DNA from: an uncultured Butyricicoccus sp.
GTDB taxonomy: Bacteria > Bacillota > Clostridia > Oscillospirales > Butyricicoccaceae
DNA length: 51,479 nt
Assembly: GCA_944384655.1 (NCBI GenBank)
Contig: CALWUF010000038.1
Location: 1 to 51,479 of the forward strand
Reading direction: 5' to 3'
Each line of letters begins with the position of its first letter. The first letter of the stretch is position 1. The notes under the pieces were generated by a model. It did not search any database. It was not told where the DNA came from and was given only the letters and a program-made list of their open reading frames with translations. Position numbers and translations under genes: made by a program. This document shows positions 25,971 through 35,035 of the stretch, in pieces.

Positions 25971-27263
25971 TTAGGACATGAGAACGATACCACCCGCCGG
26001 ACGGATGGTCAATACATGACACATATCTTTTCCCAATACAGCCTCGATCGTATCTTTGAAATATGTCAGCAAATCATTGGGTACAAAGGCTTGAATTGTC
26101 CCGGCAAAGCCGCCGCCATGCACACGAACCGCACCGCGTTCGCCCAGAATGCTTTCTGCCAGCGCCAACACAATGGACATTTCCTGTTTTTCCGGATTTA
26201 TGCCAGTATAGACATTTTGGAGATACATCGCCGACGAACGCCCGGATTCCCGAACCAACTGACGGAACCGTTCAAAATTCCCCTTTTGCAACGCCTCCTT
26301 TTCTGCAATCGCGCGCCGGTTTTCCGCAAAAAAGTGCATGGCACGCAAAACGGCGCGATCACCATACTGTCTGCGAAGTGAAGGCATTGCCCGCAGGAAT
26401 TCTGCTTCTTCCACTTCCCGGAGTACAGTTTTGCCGAATGCACCCGAAATTTCCCCCATTTCCCGCGGAATCGCTGCGTAATCACCGGTCAACTCTGCAT
26501 GGTCAGCGCCGGTATCAATGATACAAAGCGAATGCTCGCTTGTATTCATATCATAAGAAACACGGTGTACATTTGGTTCCGCTTCATTTTCAAAATCAAT
26601 GGCTACAATACCGCCGACAGACGACGCCATCTGATCCATCAAACCGCACGGCTTGCCAAAGTAAATATTTTCAGCATATTGTCCGATTTTCGCAATATCA
26701 ACCGCAGTCAACGTATTGTCACAAAAAAAGTGATTCATGATAACGCCGATCATGGTTTCATAAGCCGCAGACGAAGATAACCCTGAACCGCTCAGTACAT
26801 TGCTCGTCATATACGCATCAAAGCCTTTGATTTCAAAGCCCCGCTTATGTGCCGCTGCTGCTACGCCTCGAATCAATGCAGCGGTTTTATTGATTTCCTC
26901 GGGATGCGGCGTTAAATCGGTCAAATCAATCTCATCCAACGGATAGCCCTCCGACTGAATCCGGACAACACTACTGTGATTCGGCGCAGCGCAACAGACA
27001 ATATCCAGATTCACACTGGCTGCCAATACATTGCCATGCTGATGATCTGTGTGATTGCCACCCAATTCTGTACGTCCGGGTGCACTAAACAATGCAATTT
27101 CATCCGTCCGTCCAAAGATGGTACGATAACTGTCCATGACATGCTCAATGCGTGCGCGATATCCATTCAAAGAATCACTGCCGTCTGAGCATCCATATAC
27201 CTTGCAAATTGTTTCATCCAGGCCGCCAGTGCGCAGGAAACGCGCCGCCTGTTCCAAAAGCAT
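25971..27263 (-). CDS. galK: Galactokinase
   Basis: The product is a 430-residue GHMP kinase that phosphorylates galactose to galactose-1-phosphate. The galactokinase signature GRTELGGNHTDHQHG, the ATP loop GSGLSSSAAYE and the C-terminal RVHGGGFAGTIQAF are all present. The ATG at 27263 is preferred over the upstream GTG at 27275, which overlaps the GAGGTG ribosome binding site. It heads galK-galE-galT and is divergent from an AraC regulator, the probable controller, with only 96 bp between the starts. Confidence 0.95.
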   Translation of the reverse strand: MLLEQAARFLRTGGLDETICKVYGCSDGSDSLNGYRARIEHVMDSYRTIFGRTDEIALFSAPGRTELGGNHTDHQHGNVLAASVNLDIVCCAAPNHSSVVRIQSEGYPLDEIDLTDLTPHPEEINKTAALIRGVAAAAHKRGFEIKGFDAYMTSNVLSGSGLSSSAAYETMIGVIMNHFFCDNTLTAVDIAKIGQYAENIYFGKPCGLMDQMASSVGGIVAIDFENEAEPNVHRVSYDMNTSEHSLCIIDTGADHAELTGDYAAIPREMGEISGAFGKTVLREVEEAEFLRAMPSLRRQYGDRAVLRAMHFFAENRRAIAEKEALQKGNFERFRQLVRESGRSSAMYLQNVYTGINPEKQEMSIVLALAESILGERGAVRVHGGGFAGTIQAFVPNDLLTYFKDTIEAVLGKDMCHVLTIRPAGGIVLMS

Positions 27264-27359
27264 CAATTGATTCACCTCGTTGATTGATCCATAGATTTTG
27301 TCGGAAGATTATGTTACAATAATGCATACAATCCAGGCTATATGAGGAGGAAAACGATT

Positions 27360-28244
27360 ATGGAAGACTCATACGTCCTGACTGTAGAAGAGAAAGAACA
27401 AACATCCTTTCACAAACTTTCATTGTGTTTTTGCGGTCACTCCATCTGTCATGCCGGTCACTGCTTTGGTCCAGCTGTCCGTCCAAATTATATCCTTCAT
27501 TATGTATTGACTGGAAAAGGTCAATTTCATGTCGAAAATCGCACATATTCTATAGAAAAAGAACAGGGCTTTTTGATTGAACCAAATGTTATGACGACAT
27601 ACCGTGCGGACGATATAGAGCCATGGGAATATCTCTGGATTGGATTTACCGGTGCAGATGCACAAAAACTGCTCGAACAAATTGGGCTATCTAAACATAC
27701 ACCCACGTTTTCCGCCGCATGCGGTGTACAGCTTTTAGAAATTATAAATGATATGTTGTCATATGATGCCAGCGGGATTCAAAAGGAATTGTATTTCCAG
27801 GCTCAATTATATCACTTTTTCGCGCTATTATCCCACGATTTATCCACACGGCAGCGCGGTTTCCAGCAGGAACAACGCAACTACTATGTGCGCACAGCAA
27901 TCGAATTTATCCAATCCAATTATTCAGACAATATCAAAGTAACAGACATTGCCGCTTATGTGGGTATCAGCCGCAGTTATTTGGTGACTCTTTTTCAAAC
28001 CATTGTGGGCATGTCCCCCAATGAATATCTGACCAATTTCCGTTTGACCCGCGGCATGGAACAACTCACCATCACCAATCTGCCAGTCAGTGCAATCGCT
28101 TCTCGGTGCGGATATCGTGATCCATTGGTGTTTTCCAAGGCATTTAAACAAATGGTCGGTATAACGCCCACACAGTATCGAAAAAAAGACCGTGAAAAAC
28201 AGCATTTGAGCATTGATGAGATGCGCAAAAAGAAACGTCTGTAA
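27360..28244 (+). CDS. AraC-family transcriptional regulator of the galactose/galactoside genes
   Basis: The product is a 294-residue regulator. An N-terminal cupin sensor (about 15-140; AGHCFGPAVRPNYILHYVLTG, PWEYLWIGFTG) precedes the AraC DNA-binding domain (about 190-280; VTDIAAYVGISRSYLVTLFQTIVG and the second motif SAIASRCGYRDPLVFSKAFKQMVG). The sensor resembles that of MsmR/RafR-type activators of alpha-galactoside genes. GAGGAGG lies 9 nt before the ATG. It lies between galK (divergent) and the alpha-galactosidase gene (convergent). Activation of both by galactose, melibiose or raffinose-type sugars is inferred from position. Confidence 0.9.
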   Translation: MEDSYVLTVEEKEQTSFHKLSLCFCGHSICHAGHCFGPAVRPNYILHYVLTGKGQFHVENRTYSIEKEQGFLIEPNVMTTYRADDIEPWEYLWIGFTGADAQKLLEQIGLSKHTPTFSAACGVQLLEIINDMLSYDASGIQKELYFQAQLYHFFALLSHDLSTRQRGFQQEQRNYYVRTAIEFIQSNYSDNIKVTDIAAYVGISRSYLVTLFQTIVGMSPNEYLTNFRLTRGMEQLTITNLPVSAIASRCGYRDPLVFSKAFKQMVGITPTQYRKKDREKQHLSIDEMRKKKRL

Positions 28245-28257
28245 TGTGTCATTTCCC

Positions 28258-28290
28258 AGAACCGGCATGCTTGGCATGCCGGTTCTTTGA
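28258..28290. terminator. Bidirectional hairpin terminator
   Basis: AGAACCGGCATGC and GCATGCCGGTTCT form a perfect 13-bp stem with a 3-nt loop, 13 nt past the AraC stop and 31 nt before the end of the convergent alpha-galactosidase gene. Confidence 0.8.
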
Positions 28291-28321
28291 GAAAATAGGA
28301 AAATTAGGATGATAGGCTGTT

Positions 28322-30544
28322 TTATTCCGCATGCAGAACAAAGATACGGGAATCAAAATCTGTACTCTTACGATCGTCCGGCGTCGGTTCACCAGCGGCG
28401 CCATCGGTTGTCAACAGTCCCAGATGCATCAGCTCATCTCCATAATGACACGATGCGCCATCGACACAATACTTCATATCCGGATCCAAACCGCACAGCT
28501 TCACACGGTGATATGGACCATTGACCTCATTGAGAATTTTATAATAACCCACGAGTGCAGTTTTTTTATCCTCGCTGACAACCATCCAGGCTGTAAAATG
28601 ATTGTTTTCAAACGGGCTGATGAGACGGTAAAATGTGCCAAATTGAATGATTTCACGGTATTCCTTCATAAACTTGATCTGTTCACGCACCATCTCGCGC
28701 TCTTCTTCTGTCAGCTTGTTGAGATCGAGTTCATAACCAAAGGTACCGAAGTGTGCCACATTGGCACGCGTTTCCAATGGTGTGATGCGGAAAACCTGAT
28801 GATTGGGTACGACGGAAACATGTGCGCCGATGCTGCTGATCGGGTAACACATGGATGTTCCATACTGGATTTTCAGGCGCTCAATGGCATCTGAATCATC
28901 ACTCGCCCAGCCCTGCGGCGCATAATACAGCAGACCTGGATCAAAGCGTCCGCCACCGGAGGCGCACGACTCAAACAATACATGTGGGAAATTGGTGGTC
29001 AGGCGATCATAAAGCTGATATACGCCCAGAATATACCGATGGAACAACTCACCCTGACGATCTGCTGGCAAGGAAGCTGAAAATGCTTCTGTGATGCAGC
29101 GGTTCATATCCCACTTGATATAGGAAACCTTTGCTTCTGTCAGGATCTTTGCCATCATCTCATAGATGTAATCCACAACTTCTTTGCGCGAATAATCCAA
29201 TACAAACTGATTGCGTCCATGGGATGCACAGCGACCAGGTGTACAAATACGCCAGTCAGGATGTGCACGGAACAGATCAGAATCTTCATTCACCATTTCA
29301 GGCTCAAACCACAGACCGAATTTCATGCCAAGCGAATCAATGCGATCTGCCAGACCGACAATGCCATTTGCCAGGCGATCCGTATTCGGATACCAATCCC
29401 CCAAACCAGCGAAATCATTGCAGCGTTCGCCAAACCAGCCGTCATCCAGTACAAACATCTCGACGCCATCATTTTTTGCCGCCTGCGCGATGGATACCAG
29501 CTTTTCTTCATCAAAATTAAAGTATGTCGCTTCCCAGTTGTTAATCAGGATTGGACGCGGACGGTCGCGCCAATATCCGCGCGCCAGTCGAGTCTGATAT
29601 AACTTGTGGAAGGTCTGGCTCATCGCATTCAAACCGCTGTCTGAATAAACCATAACGGCTTCCGGTGTCTGGAAACTCTCACCCGGTTCCAGCTTCCAAT
29701 CAAACTGGAACGGATTGATGCCCATCGTTATACGCGTTGTCCCCCAGGAATCCACTTCCGCCTGTGCGAGAAAGTTTCCGGAATAAACCAGGCTGAATCC
29801 GATGGCTTCGCCGGAAAATTCTGTGGTTTCCGGACGCTTGAGAATGACAAATGGATTGTGATTGTGAGACGATGTGCCACGTGTGGACTCAACGCTCTGG
29901 ATACCCGCTTCCAGACGACGTACTTTCATATGGCGTTCACGCGACCATGCACCGGAGAAATGTATAAATTCATAGGCGCTGTCCGGCAGATCAACGCTCA
30001 GACTCATTGCTGTTGTCAGATGCAGATCCAAACTGCCGTCATTGACAAACCGTGCACTGCGTGCAATCGCTGGACGGGCGGCAAACAACGTATAATACAG
30101 CTCCAGTTCTGCGCCGATCAGTTCATCACGCAAACGAATGGTAAGCGTCTGAGCCTCATCATCCTGTTCCGTATAGGTTGCCGGAAGCCCTTCCAATACC
30201 GGTTTTCCCGCAGTGATCTCGTGAGAAACATATGTAAAATTGGTAATGCGGCTGCCATTGGGCTGTACAATCTCCAACGCCGGATGACGGAAATCTGTTG
30301 TTCCATACGATGGATATTCCTGTTTGATATGATCGAGAGAAAACTTTTTATCGCCCTCAAATACATATGCTGTCATCGGACGGTGATTCATTTCAACCAG
30401 ATGATCGAAATTGTCACAGTCGTGGATCGTCTTGCCGAAATACAACTGACCAAGCTGACCATTGGGCAGGATCGTCATGATATAACTGATGCTGTCATTA
30501 TGTAGATGAAATGTTTTGCTCGATGCATGATAGCTGATACACAT
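28322..30544 (-). CDS. Alpha-galactosidase, GH36
   Basis: The product is a 740-residue enzyme releasing terminal alpha-galactose from melibiose and raffinose-family sugars. The catalytic domain has the nucleophile Asp479 in YIKWDMNR and the acid/base Asp549 in WASDDSDA, plus the active-site blocks VLDDGWFGERC, WFEPEMVN and FESCASGGGRFDPG. An N-terminal beta-sandwich domain (about 1-320) and a C-terminal beta domain complete the GH36 layout. There is no signal peptide, so it is cytosolic and depends on uptake by the adjacent symporter. The ATG at 30544 is the family start (MCISYHASSK). It is 101 nt downstream of the symporter gene. Confidence 0.95.
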   Translation of the reverse strand: MCISYHASSKTFHLHNDSISYIMTILPNGQLGQLYFGKTIHDCDNFDHLVEMNHRPMTAYVFEGDKKFSLDHIKQEYPSYGTTDFRHPALEIVQPNGSRITNFTYVSHEITAGKPVLEGLPATYTEQDDEAQTLTIRLRDELIGAELELYYTLFAARPAIARSARFVNDGSLDLHLTTAMSLSVDLPDSAYEFIHFSGAWSRERHMKVRRLEAGIQSVESTRGTSSHNHNPFVILKRPETTEFSGEAIGFSLVYSGNFLAQAEVDSWGTTRITMGINPFQFDWKLEPGESFQTPEAVMVYSDSGLNAMSQTFHKLYQTRLARGYWRDRPRPILINNWEATYFNFDEEKLVSIAQAAKNDGVEMFVLDDGWFGERCNDFAGLGDWYPNTDRLANGIVGLADRIDSLGMKFGLWFEPEMVNEDSDLFRAHPDWRICTPGRCASHGRNQFVLDYSRKEVVDYIYEMMAKILTEAKVSYIKWDMNRCITEAFSASLPADRQGELFHRYILGVYQLYDRLTTNFPHVLFESCASGGGRFDPGLLYYAPQGWASDDSDAIERLKIQYGTSMCYPISSIGAHVSVVPNHQVFRITPLETRANVAHFGTFGYELDLNKLTEEEREMVREQIKFMKEYREIIQFGTFYRLISPFENNHFTAWMVVSEDKKTALVGYYKILNEVNGPYHRVKLCGLDPDMKYCVDGASCHYGDELMHLGLLTTDGAAGEPTPDDRKSTDFDSRIFVLHAE

Positions 30545-30645
30545 ATAAAATCGCCTCTCTTTGCAACTGGTATTGGTTTGCACCGAGGGAAGAATGCGGC
30601 GGCACTCTTCCCTCAGTGAGAATATAAGAAATTAGATCGTACAGA

Positions 30646-32088
30646 TTATTCTGTCACCTGAGCAGCGTGCAGAGCATTAACCTGCTCAGACATTTCTTCC
30701 AATTTTTTACCCTTCAGCTTATATACATACTTGAAGATCAGGAAACTTACCGCACACAGGATAATCGGGATGACGAACATCAGAACACGGATGCCGAGAA
30801 TGGTACCTGCCGACTGATGACCAGCCATTGCTGCGTCATATCCAATGACAGACAGACCAACGCCCGAAAGCAAACCAGTAACTGCCTGAGCGGCCTTCAT
30901 CAGGAAGGTCTGTGCAGAACAGGTAACCGATTCATTGCGCTTGCCAAACTTCAGCTCGCCGTAGTCGATGACGTCAGCAATGCAGCAGGTGGTAGTACCC
31001 AGAGCCAAACCGGAACCAAAGAACAGGAATGCACAGCATGCAATAACAGCCGGATAACTGGTCGGGCAAACATAACCGCAAATTGCCAGAGCAACCATCG
31101 AGAGAATCGGCAGACCACAAGCCAAGAAGTAAACTTTTTCACGTGCAATCGTGCGCGCAATGACCGGGAAAAGGAACAGACCGATCATTTCGAAGATAAT
31201 CGTGAACCCAAATACAGAGTACAGATCAGCAGCCAGGCATACTTCCTTGAAGTAGTATACAGAGAATGCCTTGAGAAGTTGGGTTGCCAGGTTAAAAGTA
31301 AGCAGGAGACCGATAAATGCAACCAACTGATCGTTTTTTACGATGATAGAAAACGCTTCTTTAAAACTGGTTTTCGTAGCAGCTTCACCGATGGTAGATT
31401 TTTCTTTTACATTGAATACGGTGATGCCGATGCAGACGATGAACAAAACAACAATGACAGCAGCGACTGCAGTAAAGCCGGTTTCCGAGATGTTCATGAA
31501 AGAACCATCTGCCTGTTCCTGCATAACGGTATTGTCACCGAACAGATTGTTGGCAAAGTTGATGGCACGAAGACCAAAGGTGCAAACGATGAAACCACCC
31601 AGAGAAGCAAAGATACGTGGAATAACTGAAATGCTCTCGCGTTCTGCCGGATTGGATGACAAATTCGGCAGCCAAGACCAATATGGTACGTCCATCATGG
31701 TATAACTCATGCCGTACAGGATATACATGACGGATACATATACATACATTTGCGTGGAACCTTTTTCGATTCCCAACGTGGTAAACAACAGAATAAAGAA
31801 AACAGAATTGACCAATGTGCCAATAACCAGCCAGATGCGGAATTTGCCATACTTTGTGCGGGTATTATCACAAATCATACCCATCATTGGATCGTTGATT
31901 GCATCCCAAATTCTTGCTACCGCAAACAGAACGCCAACAAAAGCAGGATTTAGACCAAGCGTATCGGTAAAATAGAGCATTAGGAACGCGCCTACCAAAT
32001 TAACAATTGCATCTTTTCCGATTGCGCCAATACCGAAACAGTATTTTTGTCTTGCCGGAAGTCTTCCGGTAGCGGATGGATTCGCCAT
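30646..32088 (-). CDS. GPH-family sugar:cation symporter (MelB-like)
   Basis: The product is a 480-residue polytopic membrane transporter of the glycoside-pentoside-hexuronide family. The MelB-type motif [20 protein letters not shown] lies near residues 57-76, and twelve hydrophobic segments are apparent. GGAGGT precedes the ATG at 32088 by about 8 nt. It directly precedes the alpha-galactosidase gene, so alpha-galactosides such as melibiose or raffinose are the likely substrates. The upstream promoter carries an inverted repeat over the -10 box and an AraC-like direct repeat, suggesting dual control by the neighbouring LacI and AraC proteins. Confidence 0.92.
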   Translation of the reverse strand: MANPSATGRLPARQKYCFGIGAIGKDAIVNLVGAFLMLYFTDTLGLNPAFVGVLFAVARIWDAINDPMMGMICDNTRTKYGKFRIWLVIGTLVNSVFFILLFTTLGIEKGSTQMYVYVSVMYILYGMSYTMMDVPYWSWLPNLSSNPAERESISVIPRIFASLGGFIVCTFGLRAINFANNLFGDNTVMQEQADGSFMNISETGFTAVAAVIVVLFIVCIGITVFNVKEKSTIGEAATKTSFKEAFSIIVKNDQLVAFIGLLLTFNLATQLLKAFSVYYFKEVCLAADLYSVFGFTIIFEMIGLFLFPVIARTIAREKVYFLACGLPILSMVALAICGYVCPTSYPAVIACCAFLFFGSGLALGTTTCCIADVIDYGELKFGKRNESVTCSAQTFLMKAAQAVTGLLSGVGLSVIGYDAAMAGHQSAGTILGIRVLMFVIPIILCAVSFLIFKYVYKLKGKKLEEMSEQVNALHAAQVTE

Positions 32089-32147
32089 AATCAAATACCT
32101 CCATTTTTTCACGTTTGAGAAATTTCGTGCACGTTATCTCCCTTATT

Positions 32148-32166
32148 ACGGTTATTATTATACCGT
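32148..32166 (-). promoter_or_regulatory. -10 box of the symporter promoter within an inverted repeat
   Basis: ACGGT-N9-ACCGT encloses a minus-strand TATAAT at 32157-32162. No good -35 box is present (TTTTCT at 17 bp). A repressor bound here would block the promoter; the nearby LacI-family protein is a candidate. Confidence 0.5.
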
Positions 32167-32185
32167 TTGACGCACTTTTAGAAAA

Positions 32186-32262
32186 GTGTGATTTGCACAC
32201 ATTACCAGTCAATTTGTAGACTTCATGAAAAACAAAATTTTTAATTTTGCATGAAGTTGCAT
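32186..32262. promoter_or_regulatory. Upstream regulatory elements of the symporter gene
   Basis: GTGTG-ATTTG-CACAC (32186-32200) lies just above the weak -35 region. Further upstream TTGCAT occurs twice at a 10-bp interval (32247-32252 and 32257-32262), the geometry of AraC-type direct-repeat sites. CTTCATG (32221-32227) and CATGAAG (32250-32256) form a wider inverted repeat. The rest of 32089-32393 is AT-rich with no ORF. Confidence 0.35.
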
Positions 32263-32393
32263 AATTTTAGTAAATTTTACTTATTTATTTCATAGTTTTA
32301 CTTTGTATATTCCGTTTTATTTCGGTCAAAAATCCCATGCTCTGTAAAATTTCCGTGCAAAAAATGGAGACGCCATACAGAACTCTTATCGTC

Positions 32394-32448
32394 AAAAAAA
32401 CAGAATCCCCTGTCCGGTTTGCCAAACCATTGGAAAACCAAACAGGGG
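32394..32448 (-). terminator. Intrinsic terminator of the lacI-type gene
   Basis: On the minus strand CCCCTGTTTGGTTT pairs with AAACCGGACAGGGG (two G-T pairs) and is followed by ATTCTG and seven T, 11 nt after the stop codon. Confidence 0.8.
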
Positions 32449-32458
32449 AAGATTTGTT

Positions 32459-33511
32459 CTATTCCTCCTCTATATATGGCGCTGTACTGCTGCGTTTAAC
32501 AAGCGCAGGCGGTATGACAATTTTTTGTGGATACCGCCGCTCTGGTTGATGTGCCGGTGTGGAAGCTCGTTGCATTGCCAGCTGTACAGCCATCGCAGCC
32601 ATATAATCCAAGTGCGGGCTAATGCTGGTCAGCGGTGGCTCGACCACAGACGACATCACTGTATCATTAAAGCTGACAATACTGATATCTTCCGGCACTC
32701 GCACTTGCATGTTACGCAGTGCATGGATTGCGCCAATCGCGCATTCCTCATTCACTGTGACAATTGCCGTAGGCAAATTGTCCTGATGCATCGTGCGCAG
32801 ACGCATGCTGAATTCATTTTCTACAACCATCCGGTCACGCATCGGCGCTTCAATCACAAAATCAGAGCGGAATAATCCTCGCTCCCGCATGTAATGCTCA
32901 TAATATCGCCGCCGTGGTTCCTGTACAATGCGTTTGACATCATCGCCGAGCCGTTTGGGTCCAATAAAGCCTATGCGAATGTGTCCCAGCTCGCGCAGAT
33001 AATCAAGCGCCTGCTTCATCCCCAGCTCAAAGTTCAGCACAACCGAATCATGCTGAAGTTCATCCGGCGAAGAATCCAGGAAAGTAATGTTATTGCAAAG
33101 CATTTGCATCGAAGCAATCTGTGCATCTGAAAAATATCCGATGGCAATGATCCCATTGATTTCAGAGGACAGCGCATGATATCCATCCGCATCGGCGCGG
33201 AGCATAACTGTCTGCACATTGCGTTCATAACAGGTCTGCTCGACAAAATTTTTCAGATACATAAAATATGGATCGGTCATCTGTTCCGCCGGAGACAGCA
33301 TTTCCGCAATGCCAATGGTCATTGTATCCGTAATAATCCGCTGTGTCCGCCGCCCGGAACCGCCTGCATATCCCAATTTTTTCGCAGTATCAAAAATAAT
33401 CCGACGAGTCTCTTCACTGACCGTCATAGAAGGGTCGTTGTTGAGTACGCGCGAAATCGTAGCGGGAGAAAACCCTGTATACTCGGCGAGCATTTTGAGT
33501 GTAACTGCCAT
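32459..33511 (-). CDS. LacI-family transcriptional regulator
   Basis: The product is a 350-residue repressor. The N-terminal LacI headpiece (TLKMLAEYTGFSPATISRVLNN, about 3-25, with the hinge to about 60) is followed by a periplasmic-binding-like sensor domain with blocks IDGIIAIGYFS-like, LGHIRIGFIG, VTVNEECAIGAIHAL and the C-terminal PPLTSISPHLDYM. GGAGG lies about 7 nt from the start. It sits upstream of the symporter/alpha-galactosidase genes on the same strand but has its own promoter and terminator. It is therefore an independent regulator, most simply of that galactoside unit. Confidence 0.92.
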   Translation of the reverse strand: MAVTLKMLAEYTGFSPATISRVLNNDPSMTVSEETRRIIFDTAKKLGYAGGSGRRTQRIITDTMTIGIAEMLSPAEQMTDPYFMYLKNFVEQTCYERNVQTVMLRADADGYHALSSEINGIIAIGYFSDAQIASMQMLCNNITFLDSSPDELQHDSVVLNFELGMKQALDYLRELGHIRIGFIGPKRLGDDVKRIVQEPRRRYYEHYMRERGLFRSDFVIEAPMRDRMVVENEFSMRLRTMHQDNLPTAIVTVNEECAIGAIHALRNMQVRVPEDISIVSFNDTVMSSVVEPPLTSISPHLDYMAAMAVQLAMQRASTPAHQPERRYPQKIVIPPALVKRSSTAPYIEEE

Positions 33512-33588
33512 GAGAAATCCTCCGATTTGCCTGCTGTGTTCTGATCCCTGTCCAATTCGTACAGCTTATCTGAAAAATATGCTTCTAT

Positions 33589-33617
33589 ATTGTACCCCAG
33601 TATAAAGAAAATGTAAA
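33589..33617 (-). promoter_or_regulatory. Promoter of the lacI-type gene
   Basis: TTTACA and TACAAT on the minus strand with a 17-bp spacer, about 78 bp upstream of the start codon. Confidence 0.6.
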
Positions 33618-33640
33618 GAATGCCTTGCAGCAGGCATAAG

Positions 33641-33680
33641 AAAAGAGCTGAACTGCCAATTTCAAGAGTTCAGCTCTTTT
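33641..33680. terminator. Intrinsic terminator of the electron-transfer operon
   Basis: AAAAGAGCTGAACT and AGTTCAGCTCTTTT form a 14-bp stem with a 12-nt loop, 28 nt past the stop of the membrane ferredoxin gene. The end of the stem supplies TTTT on the minus strand. Confidence 0.8.
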
Positions 33681-33707
33681 CCGTCCCAGGGATAAAAGGA
33701 AGATATA

Positions 33708-34586
33708 TTATATCATGCGCACCAGTTCAAATACTGCGCACACAGCAAACAAAATGGCAGCACGAACCACCACTGCAAGCGGTGCGTTGCCGTCGCTGAT
33801 ACGACCTGCATATGAGATATTGCGTTTGGGGCAAATGTCACTGCACTTGCCGCACGAGATACACTCCCCCATACGCGCATTGTCCGCATCCGTTTCGACG
33901 CACACCGGACAATTTTTGACGCATGCAGAACAACGCATCAAGCAATTGTCTCGATTGCGCGTATATCGCCCGATCACGGGCAGCAGTGCAAATACTGCGC
34001 CCATCGGACAAAGAAACTGACAAAAAAACCGTTCTTTTACCGCCATACCAACGACAATCAATCCCAACAATACCATTCCCAATATGTATGACAACCCAGG
34101 CGATTTGAGCGCTGTCACCATGGAAAAGACATCCCATGGACTCCAGCCGGACAAATTCGCATAGATACCTGCCGCACATAAAAGGATAATCACAATCAAA
34201 ATGACATACTTGATTTTCTGCATTCGGCGCACGGCTGTTTCAGGAATCTGTGGCAACCGGTGTTTGATCTTTCGCTGTATCAACTGCGACAGTGCGTAAA
34301 CTGCATCGCCCAATGAACCAAATGCACATGCATACCCGCAGAAAAACCGTCCGAACACGATGGTATAGATACAGATGGCGAGAAGCGCCGAAGTAAATGC
34401 GCTGAATACAAGCGGCTCACCCATACCGATTGCTGTGGCAATTTCTTTGATGCCAGAAAAAGCTGCTGTATAGACAGAAGGTGCCAGCAGGAAAAAGATC
34501 AACTGGATACCTGCGCGCAGGCGACGGCGCTGTGTAACACGCTGCTTCGGAGAGACAGGCTTTTGTTCTTTTTTTAGAGAAATCAT
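33708..34586 (-). CDS. NapH/NosR-like membrane-bound 4Fe-4S protein
   Basis: This 292-residue integral membrane protein has about five helices. Two membrane-edge cysteine pairs (FFCGYAC, Cys83/87, and FFCQFLCPMG, Cys189/193) are typical of the NapH/NosR/CcoG-like domain. Two ferredoxin clusters are marked by Cys215/219/222/226 and Cys242/245/248/252. Such proteins move electrons through the membrane between a quinol or cytosolic donor and extracytosolic flavin or iron-sulfur partners. The ATG overlaps the stop of the FMN-binding gene in an ATGA junction. It is the last gene of the flavin electron-transfer operon and is probably the inner-side entry point. Confidence 0.9.
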   Translation of the reverse strand: MISLKKEQKPVSPKQRVTQRRRLRAGIQLIFFLLAPSVYTAAFSGIKEIATAIGMGEPLVFSAFTSALLAICIYTIVFGRFFCGYACAFGSLGDAVYALSQLIQRKIKHRLPQIPETAVRRMQKIKYVILIVIILLCAAGIYANLSGWSPWDVFSMVTALKSPGLSYILGMVLLGLIVVGMAVKERFFCQFLCPMGAVFALLPVIGRYTRNRDNCLMRCSACVKNCPVCVETDADNARMGECISCGKCSDICPKRNISYAGRISDGNAPLAVVVRAAILFAVCAVFELVRMI

Positions 34587-35035
34587 TTCTTTGCGCCCTC
34601 CAATGCTTGTTGTACTGCGGTCTTAATGCCATTTGAACTGAAGGTCGCTCCACTGATGGTGTCTACATCTGCACTCTGTGCCGCAAGCATACTGTCAATC
34701 ATCTGCATTGCCCGGTTCAAATATGCAGTATCTTCCCCACTGGCGGCAGTAACTGTGATTCCTGTCATCTTTCCACCGGAAACGGTCACTTCAACGGAGA
34801 CTGTCCCGCCGAAGCCTTCACCGCTTCCGGTATATACACCGTCCTGATAGCTCGCACCTGCCGTATCAGAAGCCGCCTGCATCGCCTCAGCATTGTGCGT
34901 CTGCGCCCGCTGTACAGCAAGTTGATTGGCTTCTTCTTCACGCTGCCACTGCAAGGCATTTGCCTGATAGATCCCCAATGCGCCCACTGCGACAATCAGG
35001 CTTGCCGCGCGCATCCAAAATTCCTGATGCTTCAC
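34583..35035 (-). CDS. Single-domain extracytosolic FMN-binding protein
   Basis: The product has 150 residues: a short N-terminal membrane anchor (about 8-25), a Gln/Ala-rich spacer and an FMN_bind domain (about 63-145). The domain ends with the flavinylation motif DTISGATFSS, in which Thr131 is the expected site of covalent FMN attachment by ApbE. A GTG start at 35035 follows GGAGGAGG and overlaps the upstream FMN-binding gene by 4 bp. It probably passes electrons between the membrane ferredoxin encoded next and the larger FMN protein. The domain resembles that of RnfG and NqrC. Confidence 0.92.
   Translation of the reverse strand: MKHQEFWMRAASLIVAVGALGIYQANALQWQREEEANQLAVQRAQTHNAEAMQAASDTAGASYQDGVYTGSGEGFGGTVSVEVTVSGGKMTGITVTAASGEDTAYLNRAMQMIDSMLAAQSADVDTISGATFSSNGIKTAVQQALEGAKK

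Noticed and set aside
25386..26381. 331-codon plus-strand frame opposite galE and galK
   Set aside because: It spans the junction of two certain genes on the other strand and has no family motif or ribosome binding site.
30667..31629. 320-codon plus-strand frame opposite the symporter gene
   Set aside because: It is a shadow of a membrane-protein gene, with Gln/Asn/Asp-rich sequence as expected from the reverse strand of hydrophobic codons.
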